This document shows, in pieces, positions 1-6,780 of a stretch of 28,234 bases of DNA. The first letter of the stretch is position 1; each line of letters starts with the position of its first letter. The position numbers and the translations under genes were made by a program. The notes under the pieces were generated by a model, which saw only the letters and a list, made by a program, of their open reading frames with translations, was not told the origin of the DNA and made no database searches. Origin of the DNA: a virus; the IMG/VR virus record IMGVR_UViG_3300029914_000105, positions 1 through 28,234 of that record, one strand, 5' to 3'.

Positions 1-697
1 CGGACACAACAATATCCATGCCCATATAACGCTTCACGACGCCATTCTCCAGAACGCCACCGTTCTTGTTGAAGTCCGAGGACGTGACCTGGGCCTGATT
101 GCGGAGGTCGGCGTGCTGCTGGGAACCAATGACCAGAGTGATGCTCTTGTCTTCGTCCAGAGCGTGATACTTTTCGAGAATGCGATAGGCTTCATTCAGC
201 TTCGCAACGGTCAGGCCGACCGCGGCGGAGGCGGCGAAGTCGCCGGCGATCTGGAAGTCGGTCGTGTCCCAGGCTTCCGTCGAGAGGGAGCCGGTGTCGG
301 TGCCGATGGTCGAGGTCGCGGTGGCGGCGCGGATGATTTCATCGTCCCAAGCGCGACCACAAGCCGCGGCAGCGCGAGCCACGAGCTGGCTCTTGGGGTC
401 GATGGGGGTCTTGAGCTGGTCGAAGTTGTCGATGTACTGATCGGCTTCCTTGTCGATGGGGACGATCCAACGGCGGGAATAATCCTGCTCCTCATACTGC
501 TTGGGAGCGAAGCGGCCCTGCGGGGTCTTCATAGACAGGGCGCCAAGGAACTGCACCGGGCTCGCCATCTTGGCGCCCGCGTGGGAGCCTTCCATGACGC
601 GACCGCGCAGAAGCGAGGACTGCTGTTGCAGCTTCAGACGCAGGAGCGTCGAAAACTGAAGTTGGAACAAGTCGGTCAAGCCAGCGTCGGTCGTCAT
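1..697 (-). CDS. Major capsid protein, N-terminal 232 residues (runs off left edge)
   Basis: Forms the icosahedral head shell. The reading frame starts at ATG 697-695, ten bases after an ACGGAG ribosome binding site, and stays open to the window edge, so the C-terminus is missing. The protein begins MTTDAGLTDLF and contains a run like the capsid proteins of BPP-1-type podoviruses: RRWIVPIDKEADQYID around residues 70-85, then DPKSQL, ARAAAACGRAWDDEII and a Gly/Ser/Thr-rich turn. Position supports the call: it follows the scaffold gene in the head module. It has its own promoter and a leader of about 130 nt, separated from the scaffold gene by a terminator. Only an antisense frame of this stretch gives a long open ORF on the plus strand, and that is a shadow. 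Family assignment is from recognised sequence character plus gene order. Confidence 0.85.
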   Translation of the reverse strand, partial: MTTDAGLTDLFQLQFSTLLRLKLQQQSSLLRGRVMEGSHAGAKMASPVQFLGALSMKTPQGRFAPKQYEEQDYSRRWIVPIDKEADQYIDNFDQLKTPIDPKSQLVARAAAACGRAWDDEIIRAATATSTIGTDTGSLSTEAWDTTDFQIAGDFAASAAVGLTVAKLNEAYRILEKYHALDEDKSITLVIGSQQHADLRNQAQVTSSDFNKNGGVLENGVVKRYMGMDIVVS

Positions 698-833
698 GGA
701 CGAAACTCCGTTAAAATTCTATGGGAGGGCCGTGTCCATAAAGGGGGCCGGGACGCCCCGCCCGGGGCCGATGTCGCGCACGCGGCATCCGGAGGGGGAC
801 TGCTCCCGCCCTGCGCGAGCCGGTTGGGAGCCT

Positions 834-848
834 CGCAACATTATTGCG
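834..848 (-). repeat. Repeated element CGCAATAATSTTGCG, capsid promoter copy
   Basis: Minus-strand CGCAATAATGTTGCG. Identical to the copy at 6406-6420 and one base different from those at 6503-6517 and 6598-6612. The centre is the capsid -10. Confidence 0.75.
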
Positions 849-866
849 CGCAATTTTATTTGTCAA
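838..866 (-). promoter_or_regulatory. Capsid promoter with a palindromic operator between -35 and -10
   Basis: On the minus strand TTGACA (866-861) is followed after 17 bases by TAATGT (843-838). The spacer holds a perfect 12-bp palindrome, ATTGCGCGCAAT (843-854), so a protein bound there would compete with RNA polymerase. The predicted start is near 831, giving a GC-rich leader of about 134 nt before the capsid ATG. The -10 lies inside the repeated CGCAATAATSTTGCG element also found at the portal promoter. The -35 and spacing are seen directly; regulation is inferred. Confidence 0.65.
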
Positions 867-885
867 GCGGAAATTTGAAATTTTC

Positions 886-895
886 TTGCGCGCAA
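886..895. promoter_or_regulatory. Second TTGCGCGCAA palindrome upstream of the capsid promoter
   Basis: A perfect 10-bp palindrome, identical in its core to the one inside the capsid promoter and centred about 42 bp further upstream, roughly four helical turns. It overlaps the T-rich tail of the scaffold terminator. Two spaced operators would allow cooperative binding or looping. No binding protein is identified in this window. Confidence 0.4.
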
Positions 896-928
896 TAAAA
901 CACCGCCTGACCGTGAGGCCAAGCGGTG
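894..928 (-). terminator. Factor-independent terminator after the scaffold gene
   Basis: Read on the minus strand, CACCGCTTGGCC (928-917) pairs with GGTCAGGCGGTG (912-901) around a TCAC loop, a 12-bp stem with two G-T pairs. TTTTATT (900-894) follows immediately. It lies 25 bases after the scaffold stop and just before the capsid promoter, so it isolates capsid transcription from the upstream head operon. Confidence 0.85.
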
Positions 929-945
929 CTGTTAAGTGCCTATGA

Positions 946-960
946 CGAAAGATTATTGCC
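946..960 (-). repeat. Repeated element, copy over the scaffold stop codon
   Basis: Minus-strand GGCAATAATCTTTCG, a variant of the element that contains the scaffold TAA stop. No TTGACA lies upstream, so it may be a binding site or chance similarity. Confidence 0.35.
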
Positions 961-1819
961 GGGCGGCCTTGCGGAAGTTGTTGATGAGGTTCGTCAGGTT
1001 GTCGAACTCTTTCTTGGCCTGCTCGTCGCCATTACTGAAGCGGTTCGCCCATTCCGTGTCCGCCATCTTGGCGTCCAAGGTCTTCTGAGCGTCGGCCTCG
1101 GAGCCATAGCCGTCCGTGCCCATGGGCTGGTTTAGAACGAGCTTGTCCTCGCCGGTCTTCATACCAATCTGGCGGAACATCTCCATCACCTTGGAATAGC
1201 CGACCGACTTCTCCAGTGCGTCCACTGCCGTTTGGTCGATCCCGAGCGACTTCGCCGTGTTCTTGGCGATCAACAGATTGGTCGGGGCGTTGGCGCCCCA
1301 CTTGAGGCCAAGGGCTTCCTTCTCGTTCAGGAGCGCAGCTTCCGCCGCCGCAACGTCGCCGCCCTTGTTCGCAGCCTGGAAGTCAAGCAGCGCCTTCAGG
1401 ACAACCGGGGCGTCGGTCTTGGAGACGTGGGCCTTCTGAAGCGCGGGACGCAGCGCGTCGATAAGCTTCTGGTCGAGGTCACCGTCGGCCGGCTTCAGAG
1501 AGGAGAAGTCATATTCCTTCGCCTCTTTCGGGACACCGACGCGCTCGTTGAAGCGGGCCCAGGCGTCCACGTCCGCGGCGTCCTTCGGCATCTTGATGAT
1601 GTCGTTGGCTGGCGCACCGATCAGCTTCTCAGCCTGCTGGTGCGACGTGATCGCCGTGCGAAGGGCGGTGTTGATGTCGAGCTTGTCATAGCCGCGATTT
1701 TTGATGTAGTCCATCATCGGGGCGTCGAATACGCCAGCCGCATCCTTGGGGACTACAACATCCATCCATGGGGTTGCGCCACCGTTTCCGCCGCCAGCGG
1801 GGGTTCCTTCAGCACTCAT
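953..1819 (-). CDS. Head scaffolding protein
   Basis: Internal scaffold that guides capsid assembly and leaves the head before or during packaging. The 288-aa protein is acidic and mostly helical, with a Gly-rich N-terminus (TPAGGGNGGATPW), no enzyme motif, and a short basic C-terminus ending NNFRKAARQ. A basic helical tail is typical of scaffolds, where it touches the capsid protein. It sits between the portal/Bbp19 genes and the capsid gene, the usual scaffold position. The start at ATG 1819-1817 overlaps the preceding stop (ATGA) and follows GGAGAAAATAA, so translation is probably coupled to the Bbp19-like gene. A strong terminator follows 25 bases downstream. The assignment rests on composition, length and gene order more than on a conserved motif. 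Confidence 0.75.
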   Translation of the reverse strand: MSAEGTPAGGGNGGATPWMDVVVPKDAAGVFDAPMMDYIKNRGYDKLDINTALRTAITSHQQAEKLIGAPANDIIKMPKDAADVDAWARFNERVGVPKEAKEYDFSSLKPADGDLDQKLIDALRPALQKAHVSKTDAPVVLKALLDFQAANKGGDVAAAEAALLNEKEALGLKWGANAPTNLLIAKNTAKSLGIDQTAVDALEKSVGYSKVMEMFRQIGMKTGEDKLVLNQPMGTDGYGSEADAQKTLDAKMADTEWANRFSNGDEQAKKEFDNLTNLINNFRKAARQ

Positions 1820-2100
1820 TTATTTTCTCCGTTTGCAACACCGACATTATCGCCGGTGTAAATGGCGAGAAGCTGCTCGACCGACAGTCCTAGATGGTTG
1901 ACTATACGCAAGTAAACCTCCCTGCGCCCATCCAAGTTTGCTGCCACCCGGGCATCCGGGTGGAATGTACTTTCATGCGCGCGACAGAAGCGCGCCAAGT
2001 CCTGCATGACCAAGACGTTCGCCGGCTGCATCTGCTGGAACGTCAACTGATAGGCGCGCTTGCGCTTATCCATAAACCCAAAGAGTTCTCGAAGCCCCAT
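1816..2100 (-). CDS. Bbp19-like phage protein
   Basis: A 94-aa protein resembling Bbp19 of Bordetella phage BPP-1, a small conserved protein encoded beside the portal gene in many podoviruses; its role is not established. The recognisable core is VLVMQDLARFCRAHESTFHPD followed by R-x-AA-x-LDGRREVYLRIVNHLGLS, close to the family pattern of an FCRA motif, a Thr-Phe-x-x-Asp motif and a GRREVxLRI helix. The start is ATG 2100-2098 after AGGAGATCAGG. It lies 12 bases after the portal stop and overlaps the scaffold start, so it belongs to the portal-to-scaffold transcript. It may be a head-completion or head-to-tail joining factor, but this is inference from position. Confidence 0.75.
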   Translation of the reverse strand: MGLRELFGFMDKRKRAYQLTFQQMQPANVLVMQDLARFCRAHESTFHPDARVAANLDGRREVYLRIVNHLGLSVEQLLAIYTGDNVGVANGENK

Positions 2101-2112
2101 CCTGATCTCCTG

Positions 2113-3819
2113 TTATTGCTGGCCCGGTGCGGGCAGCGGTTGCAAGGTCTGCTGTTGCGGCGGGAGCTGTCCGGTAGCGCCCTTCGCCTTCAGCATCGCG
2201 GCAGCGGCCGGCGCCGCCTGGATCGCTTCCTGGCGCTTCTGCGCTTCCGCGCGGGCCTGCCGCTTGGCGGCAACCTGTTCCGGCGAAGCGTTCCAGCTTT
2301 CCGGCATTCCGTTGATGTTGTTGACTTCCGGCATGATCGTATCGAAGTCGAAGGTGTCGAGCGGCGACGGGTCTTGGGTCGCGTTGACAATCAACAACGC
2401 CGTCTCCAGCGAGCGATTGAAGCCTGCCACATCCTGGGCGCGCATGTCGCGCGACAAGGGCGACGTGTAGTTCACGGTATATTCGCCCTTGGCTTCCGCC
2501 AACATCTGCGGCATCGGCGGCAGGAGATGCTGCGCCACCAACACGTCAAGTTCGCGGTCGATCAGTGGGCCGAGGTATTCGGACTGCTGGCGGCCAATAG
2601 TCGGGGCAATCAGGATGCCGCGCTGGGACATCATCTCCACGACCTGGGTGGCCGAGAAGACCTTGGGGTCGGAGTTGAGCAGCAGCTTGAACAGGTCCAC
2701 TAGGAAGAAGCCATCGATGCAGGCGCCCTCCTCATCCATCATCTCCTTCGAGACTTGGATGTTGCCGGAGGGCAGAACGCCGACCATCATCTCGCCGTCG
2801 GCGTTCATGAACCCAGGATTAATAGCCCCGGGTCGCAAAGAAAGAGCCGCAGAGCCATCATCGCCCGTGAGGAGAACCGGCGACGCCGCGCGGTGGCCCT
2901 GAGTAAGGAAATCACGCTTCTCCGCGTTGATAGTCTTGATCGAAGGCAGCGCAAGCATAGCGGGTGAGCGACCATAGACTTCTCCGGGTGTCTGGATGTA
3001 GCGCGAGATTGCGCACGGGAATTTGCGGTAGCCGCCTTCGCCGATCATCTCCTGCGTGGTCAGGCAAATATAGTAGCTGGCGAACCGCTTGCCCTTGGCG
3101 TCGAGGCGACCCGGGTCATAGTCGTCACCGCGCGGGGTCACGCGCTGCAAGAAGTCGAACGGCATCTGCTGGTATTTCTTCGCCTGCTCGATGAGGCGGG
3201 GCGGGCATTTGTCGCCGAACTGGCTGATCGCCTGCTGGGCGCTGAGCCGGAACCAGCGATTGTAGCCGCAAATGAGGCCCTGGTGGTTCTCGCGCAGGAA
3301 CATTTCGCCGAGCGGCAACGCCTTATAGCGGATGCCTGGGACCGGGCGGCCGGCCTCGTCGCACGCCTGATCGACATACATGCTCCCGGTGCCGAAGGCG
3401 CCGAGTTCTTCCCAGATGTTATAGTTCTGCCCGCTGAAGTTGGCGATAGGGGCGTAGCGATATTTGAACAGCGCCTTCGTCGCCTGTTCGAACCAGAGCC
3501 GCACTTGGCGATTCTTCATCAGGTAATCGGAGTTGGCACCCAGCATGTGCCACGTCATGTTGCGCGGCGTCAGCAGGCTGTCGAGGATCGCAGCAAAGCG
3601 AAAATTAGCAAGAGCAGCCCTTGTGTCAACCTGACGATCAGTCTTCTTCTGGCCGGGGAAATTGTAGTTGCCATAGAAGAACGTGTTCCGCGACGTGGGC
3701 CGCACAAGCTCCGCCACTTCTTCCCAATGCGAAGCGAACATCGCGCGCATAGTCTGAAGCTGAGAGAACTCAGCCATCGATTGGCCGAGGATACTGTCGA
3801 ATTGCTCATTAGTCGCCAT
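2113..3819 (-). CDS. Portal (head-to-tail connector) protein
   Basis: Forms the dodecameric ring at one capsid vertex through which DNA enters and leaves and to which the tail attaches. The 568-aa length and sequence match podovirus connector proteins of the T7 gp8/BPP-1 kind. The N-terminal region has WEEVAELVRP and NTFFYG, then LDSLLTPRNMTWHML. The middle has an FGTGSMYV turn, a QTPGEVYGRSPAMLALPSIKT stretch and LLTGDDG, and a helical C-terminal barrel precedes a Gln/Pro/Ala-rich tail. The start ATG 3819-3817 overlaps the stop of the 68-aa gene as TAATG; no good ribosome binding site is seen, so re-initiation is likely. It shares a transcript with the Bbp19-like and scaffold genes, driven by the promoter at 4099-4128. 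Confidence 0.93.
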   Translation of the reverse strand: MATNEQFDSILGQSMAEFSQLQTMRAMFASHWEEVAELVRPTSRNTFFYGNYNFPGQKKTDRQVDTRAALANFRFAAILDSLLTPRNMTWHMLGANSDYLMKNRQVRLWFEQATKALFKYRYAPIANFSGQNYNIWEELGAFGTGSMYVDQACDEAGRPVPGIRYKALPLGEMFLRENHQGLICGYNRWFRLSAQQAISQFGDKCPPRLIEQAKKYQQMPFDFLQRVTPRGDDYDPGRLDAKGKRFASYYICLTTQEMIGEGGYRKFPCAISRYIQTPGEVYGRSPAMLALPSIKTINAEKRDFLTQGHRAASPVLLTGDDGSAALSLRPGAINPGFMNADGEMMVGVLPSGNIQVSKEMMDEEGACIDGFFLVDLFKLLLNSDPKVFSATQVVEMMSQRGILIAPTIGRQQSEYLGPLIDRELDVLVAQHLLPPMPQMLAEAKGEYTVNYTSPLSRDMRAQDVAGFNRSLETALLIVNATQDPSPLDTFDFDTIMPEVNNINGMPESWNASPEQVAAKRQARAEAQKRQEAIQAAPAAAAMLKAKGATGQLPPQQQTLQPLPAPGQQ

Positions 3820-4025
3820 TATATCGTGCCAGTCATCAAAGATGTTACAGCACCGCCGGGTGCATTGGCGACCCCCGCGGATGATGCCTGCAAGTCCTGA
3901 AGTCGTTTCTTCTTAATCTTATCGGCAATATCAGCCGCTTCGTTCTTCGCAGCCGCGCTCAAGCCCAGGTCGCCGGCGGCGCCCATGATCTGGGACATGA
4001 TTGGGTTGGTTCCGGCGGCTGACAT
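3819..4025 (-). CDS. Small protein upstream of the portal gene
   Basis: A 68-aa protein, MSAAGTNPIMSQ..., not recognised. The first half is Ala/Gly/Met-rich; the second contains a charged helix, AADIADKIKKKRLQDLQ, and an Ala/Gly-rich end. Similar small Ala/Met-rich proteins often precede portal genes in podoviruses, but no function can be read from the sequence. I chose ATG 4025-4023 because GGAG lies six bases upstream. An upstream in-frame ATG at 4064-4062 would add MGTFVLFPYLELL but has no ribosome binding site. It is the first gene after the portal promoter, and its stop overlaps the portal start. Confidence 0.7.
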   Translation of the reverse strand: MSAAGTNPIMSQIMGAAGDLGLSAAAKNEAADIADKIKKKRLQDLQASSAGVANAPGGAVTSLMTGTI

Positions 4026-4098
4026 CAAAAGCTCCAAATAGGGGAACAGGACGAATGTTCCCATTCGACATTAAGGCCGAGACCCCTGCGCCGCCGCA

Positions 4099-4128
4099 AG
4101 ATTATTCCACGGCGCAAGGAAATGTCAA
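4099..4128 (-). promoter_or_regulatory. Promoter of the portal-to-scaffold operon
   Basis: On the minus strand TTGACA (4128-4123) is followed after 18 bases by TAATCT (4104-4099). The -35 begins four bases after the terL stop. The -10 is embedded in a copy of the repeated element (AATAATCTTGCG, 4095-4106), as at the capsid promoter. The predicted start is near 4092, leaving about 67 nt of leader before the 68-aa gene. The spacer also carries a TTGCGCC half-site. Confidence 0.6.
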
Positions 4129-4131
4129 GCC

Positions 4132-5622
4132 CTAACCCCAGAGGTCGCGCGGCGACAGTTCAGCCCCGTCGGCAATCTGAACACCAGGACCGCGGGAAGG
4201 CTTTTTTCCGCCCAACATCACCATCTTAGCCATCCGCTTCGACATCACGGCGATGCGGGTTGCCGACATCAGGTCATCTCGTTCCTTGACGATCAGCCCA
4301 TCCTTGCGGTGATAATTGTTAAATTCATCGAACCACTCAGTCAGGTGGGACGCAACTTTCAGTCGGCCGCTCTTAAACCGCTGATCCATCTCCAACACTC
4401 CGGCTTCGGTCGAATATCCGCCGTCGTCGAATTGAGCGTGCGCGGGACACATAAGCAACCCCTGGCCCTTGTAGAGCGACGCCAGTGTCTCGCCCGACCC
4501 CTTCTCGCGCTGGGCGCCGTCATGTGGCCAAGCGACCGGGACGTTTATGGCGACCCGCTTCATGGCGTCGGCGTGCTGGAGTGGGGTCGCGTCCGCCATG
4601 CGGATCGTGTGGTGGATGTGGATTACGTCCTTGTCCTTGTCATAGAGGATCAACACCGCGGCAAAAGGATGGGCGATGCCGAAGTCGATGCCCCAGAGCT
4701 TGCACCAGTGGGTTGGGATCACGGGGGAGGCCATCGCCGGCTCCTGAATGTTCAGCGGCGACACGGCGAACACGCGGCCTTCGCCGCGCATCGGTACGCC
4801 CATGAGGCGCGCGTCCCACATATACTCCGGGGTGTTCTGCTTGATCTCCTCGATGCGGTCGGGTGTCATGTGCGGGCAGTCATAGGCCGTCCCGACGATC
4901 TCTTTCATTCCGGGGCCGCCCTTCTGAAAACGGAGATAGACTTCCTTGATGCCCTTGATCGGGGTCATGGTCGTATAGATGATACCCTTGGTGGCGATCA
5001 GGCGCGCGAGACATTCGCCATAGATTTTCATGGGCGGGTCTTCATCGCACCAGATAAGATCGACACTGCGGCCCTGGAAGGCGTCCGGCTCCATCGTATA
5101 GGCAAGGAAGGTGAGTTCGGAGATGCCGCCGCTCTTGTGCCGCACGTGCACCGTGTCGATCAAGTCGGTCGTCCCGCGCGATGTCGAGGGGTCGCCAATG
5201 AAAGCGTCCTTCGGGATGTAGCCGGTGCCACGCTCCGACAAGACGCCGGGCTTTCCGACAAGCTTCTCCTGCGGCCCATCGCGCACCGCCTTGCCGTCCA
5301 CGCCGATGGCCCACGCCTTCACTGGCTTCGTGAAACGCTTGCCGAGCCACCAGTCTGGGTAGTCGCCCGTCAAATGACACGCCGTCTCAAAGGCGCCAGC
5401 TTCGGTCTTGCCCTGCTGGTTTCCCATGCGGAACAGCCGTTCCGTAAAGCCGAGGCCCGCGTCAAAAAATTCCTGCTGCTTGGGATAGGCAACGAAGTCG
5501 GCGATCTTGTTGAAGCGACGCTTCGTCTCCAGGGCGCGAAGCTCACGCTCCAGTTTCAGGAGGCGGTTCTTCCAGACGCGCTCTGTCTCGCCCGGGCGCT
5601 GTTCGAGATTGTCCATCGTCAT
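4132..5622 (-). CDS. terL: Terminase large subunit
   Basis: The ATP-driven motor and nuclease that cuts concatemers and pumps DNA through the portal. The 496-aa length is typical. The ATPase domain shows a Walker A variant GNQQGKT at about residues 67-73 and a Walker B LIWCDE at about 189-194. A coupling-type motif, TTMTP, lies near 217-221. The C-terminal RNase H-like nuclease begins at LWGIDFGIAHPFAA, with the first metal-binding Asp at 313 and a late acidic site in ERDDLMSATRIAVM. The start ATG 5622-5620 overlaps the terS stop as ATGA, so the two subunits are translationally coupled. A second Met two codons later (MDNLEQ) is possible. The sequence is of the T7/podovirus-like terminase type. 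The opposite strand is also open over most of this span, a common GC-rich artefact. Confidence 0.95.
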   Translation of the reverse strand: MTMDNLEQRPGETERVWKNRLLKLERELRALETKRRFNKIADFVAYPKQQEFFDAGLGFTERLFRMGNQQGKTEAGAFETACHLTGDYPDWWLGKRFTKPVKAWAIGVDGKAVRDGPQEKLVGKPGVLSERGTGYIPKDAFIGDPSTSRGTTDLIDTVHVRHKSGGISELTFLAYTMEPDAFQGRSVDLIWCDEDPPMKIYGECLARLIATKGIIYTTMTPIKGIKEVYLRFQKGGPGMKEIVGTAYDCPHMTPDRIEEIKQNTPEYMWDARLMGVPMRGEGRVFAVSPLNIQEPAMASPVIPTHWCKLWGIDFGIAHPFAAVLILYDKDKDVIHIHHTIRMADATPLQHADAMKRVAINVPVAWPHDGAQREKGSGETLASLYKGQGLLMCPAHAQFDDGGYSTEAGVLEMDQRFKSGRLKVASHLTEWFDEFNNYHRKDGLIVKERDDLMSATRIAVMSKRMAKMVMLGGKKPSRGPGVQIADGAELSPRDLWG

Positions 5623-6167
5623 AAGATGTCGCTTAGGTCGTTTGGGTCATGTTCTGACATGTCCTGTTGATGCGGCGAAACATCTTCATACTCCGCATCA
5701 ATCGGAGGCGGCAACTGCTTTGCCGGCAGATTGTTAGAAAGCAAAGATCGAACTTCGGCCAAGATGTCGGCCGCGCTGCGGTTGTCCGTCACGGTGACGA
5801 CCTGTTCTGTCTTGACGTGGTAGCCGGTGCGGTCGAGGATCGAATTGATCGCCTGAACTTTTCCGAGCTTCGCCTGCTCGACGAGGCGCTTCACCGCGAT
5901 GACCGACCCCTGCATGTTGAGGCGCCGCTTATTTTCTTCCGTGATCGCGGCTTGAACGTCGCCGCGGCTCGCGAGCCGACTGGCGCACGCATAGGCCGTG
6001 TTTTCGTTTTTGCTTTCGTAGCCGGCGAACTTGTAGGCCTGCGCAATGTTGCAGTCGAACACCAGGGCCGCGCAGACGAACCGACGCTGCTTCTCGTTGA
6101 GGGAGAGCATGGCGTCGCCCATGAGTTCTTCGGGCGGAACGAGGATTTCTTCGAGGTCTTGATCCAT
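5619..6167 (-). CDS. terS: Terminase small subunit
   Basis: DNA-recognition subunit that brings TerL to the packaging site. The 182-aa protein carries the Terminase_2-type signature: LNEKQRRFVCAALVFDCNIAQAYKFAGYE, an N-terminal helix-turn-helix, then a long helical region (RLASRGDVQAAITEENKRRL), and an acidic Asp/Glu-rich tail that may contact TerL. I start it at ATG 6167-6165 (MDQDLEEIL). An upstream in-frame TTG at 6239-6237 would add 24 residues, but that extension contains a TTGACA box and a GCTAAG palindrome that look regulatory. Neither start has a clear ribosome binding site. With the predicted transcription start near 6168 the mRNA would be essentially leaderless. It is the first gene of the leftward packaging operon. 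Confidence 0.88.
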   Translation of the reverse strand: MDQDLEEILVPPEELMGDAMLSLNEKQRRFVCAALVFDCNIAQAYKFAGYESKNENTAYACASRLASRGDVQAAITEENKRRLNMQGSVIAVKRLVEQAKLGKVQAINSILDRTGYHVKTEQVVTVTDNRSAADILAEVRSLLSNNLPAKQLPPPIDAEYEDVSPHQQDMSEHDPNDLSDIL

Positions 6168-6231
6168 GATAACTTTCTTAGCATCGTTGTTGATTTTGTC
6201 AAGCTCAATCTCGGATGCTAAGAAACTTAGC
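6168..6231 (-). promoter_or_regulatory. Putative terS promoter flanked by GCTAAG palindromes
   Basis: On the minus strand TTGACA (6202-6197) is followed after 16 bases by a weak -10, TAAGAA (6180-6175). A perfect inverted repeat GCTAAG-N3-CTTAGC lies upstream at 6217-6231. A degenerate copy, GCTAAGAAAGTTATC read on the minus strand (6182-6168), covers the -10. The other late promoters in the window also carry GCTTGACA. The -10 is poor, so activation may be needed, or the TTGACA may be chance. Confidence 0.4.
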
Positions 6232-6405
6232 CTACGCAAGAAAATTTCCGCGAGCGCGTTGATTTGGTAGCTTTTTCACACCGAAGCCGTTGCGGCGACC
6301 CACCCCGGCCCCCGCCCCGGTCTTTTGGGTCATAGGTCTTATTGTTTCAAAATACATGGTCCTAACGCAATTTTGTTTCAAGGATGGTCACCATGGCCGG
6401 ACTGA

Positions 6406-6420
6406 CGCAACATTATTGCG
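6406..6420 (-). repeat. Repeated element, control region copy 1
   Basis: Minus-strand CGCAATAATGTTGCG, identical over 15 bases to the capsid promoter copy and flanked by CGTTAG on the plus strand like copy 2. Confidence 0.7.
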
Positions 6421-6502
6421 CGTTAGGGGCGCCGCTGGCGGCGGTTTGACCATTGGGCGACCATAGATAGACCCCCGAAAACGAGAACAAACCATGAATA
6501 CG

Positions 6503-6517
6503 CGCAAGATTATTGCG
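6503..6517 (-). repeat. Repeated element, control region copy 2
   Basis: Minus-strand CGCAATAATCTTGCG inside a larger inverted repeat, CGCGCAA-N5-TTGCGCG (6501-6519). Confidence 0.7.
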
Positions 6518-6597
6518 CGTTAGCGGGTGATATGGCTCTGGGTGTCAAAATGAGGGTATGGGATGGATTGTTGCGCAAGCTTTGTAATTTTATTGCG

Positions 6598-6612
6598 CGC
6601 AAGATTATTGCG
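6598..6612 (-). repeat. Repeated element, control region copy 3
   Basis: Minus-strand CGCAATAATCTTGCG, joined to a TTGCGCGCAA palindrome at 6593-6602, the same pairing of element and palindrome as at the capsid promoter. Confidence 0.7.
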
Positions 6613-6675
6613 TGGATGGCGGCAAACGCAATAATCTTTCAATCGAAAATAGGCCAAAGATTGCTCTTGACTTTC

Positions 6676-6681
6676 TATAAT
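6676..6681 (+). promoter_or_regulatory. Early promoter -10 box
   Basis: A perfect TATAAT. The expected transcription start, seven bases on, falls at 6688-6689, exactly the first base of the long hairpin that precedes the first early gene. No consensus -35 lies 16-18 bases upstream (the hexamer there is GCCAAA), so an activator or alternative contacts would be needed. The coincidence of start and hairpin base supports a real promoter. Confidence 0.5.
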
Positions 6682-6688
6682 CCCGTGT

Positions 6689-6780
6689 TAGATTGCCTAG
6701 CTTCGCGCTTGGATGGAGGGGAAGTTACGGTACGCAAGCTTCCCGTCCGTCCCCAATAGCGCAAGCGCTAAGGCAATCTA
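6689..6780 (+). ncRNA. Long three-part hairpin: structured leader or small RNA
   Basis: A 92-nt stem-loop. The outer stem TAGATTGCCT (6689-6698) pairs perfectly with AGGCAATCTA (6771-6780). A bulged middle stem pairs AGC-TT-GCGC-TTGG with CCAA-GCGC-AA-GCT. An inner stem of about 12 bp pairs the strand 6713-6724 with CTTCCCGTCCGT (6739-6750) around a roughly 14-nt loop. There is no U-tract, so it is not a standard terminator. It begins at the predicted transcription start and ends 12 bases before the first early start codon, so it is most simply a structured 5' leader. Alternatives are a free small RNA or an RNase III processing site. It is not a tRNA: there is no cloverleaf and no T-loop motif. 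Confidence 0.55.

Larger units (their letters stand above)
6241..6688. promoter_or_regulatory. Divergent control region between late and early operons
   Basis: About 450 bases without a supported gene, between leftward terS and the rightward early operon. It holds three near-identical elements, CGCAASATTATTGCG, at 6406-6420, 6503-6517 and 6598-6612 (start spacings of 97 and 95 bases), and a related copy in the opposite orientation at 6627-6641. There is also a TTGCGCGCAA palindrome at 6593-6602. The first two elements continue identically into CGTTAG. No good -35/-10 pair fits most copies, so they may be binding sites for a phage or host regulator rather than promoters. A 75-codon ORF here (6532-6759) is judged spurious. 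The region could equally contain a replication origin. Confidence 0.55.

Noticed and set aside
113-898. 261-codon plus-strand ORF across the capsid start
   Set aside because: Antisense to the capsid frame; low-complexity Gly/Arg/Val-rich translation, and it runs through the promoter and palindromes.
1232-2703. Long plus-strand ORFs opposite the scaffold, Bbp19-like and portal genes
   Set aside because: Shadows of minus-strand genes with recognised products; Arg/Leu-rich translations with no domain.
4309-5670. 453-codon plus-strand ORF opposite terL
   Set aside because: Terminase motifs lie on the minus strand; the open antisense frame follows from GC-rich third positions.
6241-6660. Phage single-subunit RNA polymerase promoters
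   Set aside because: The repeats do not resemble T7-type promoters, and in two cases they align with sigma70 -35/-10 spacing; no such polymerase gene is visible here.
6532-6759. 75-codon ORF in the control region
   Set aside because: It runs through the repeated element, the palindrome, the TATAAT box and the hairpin; ribosome binding site is weak and composition is explained by those elements.
6689-6780. tRNA gene
   Set aside because: A single long bulged stem, without D-arm, anticodon arm or a GGTTCRA T-loop.
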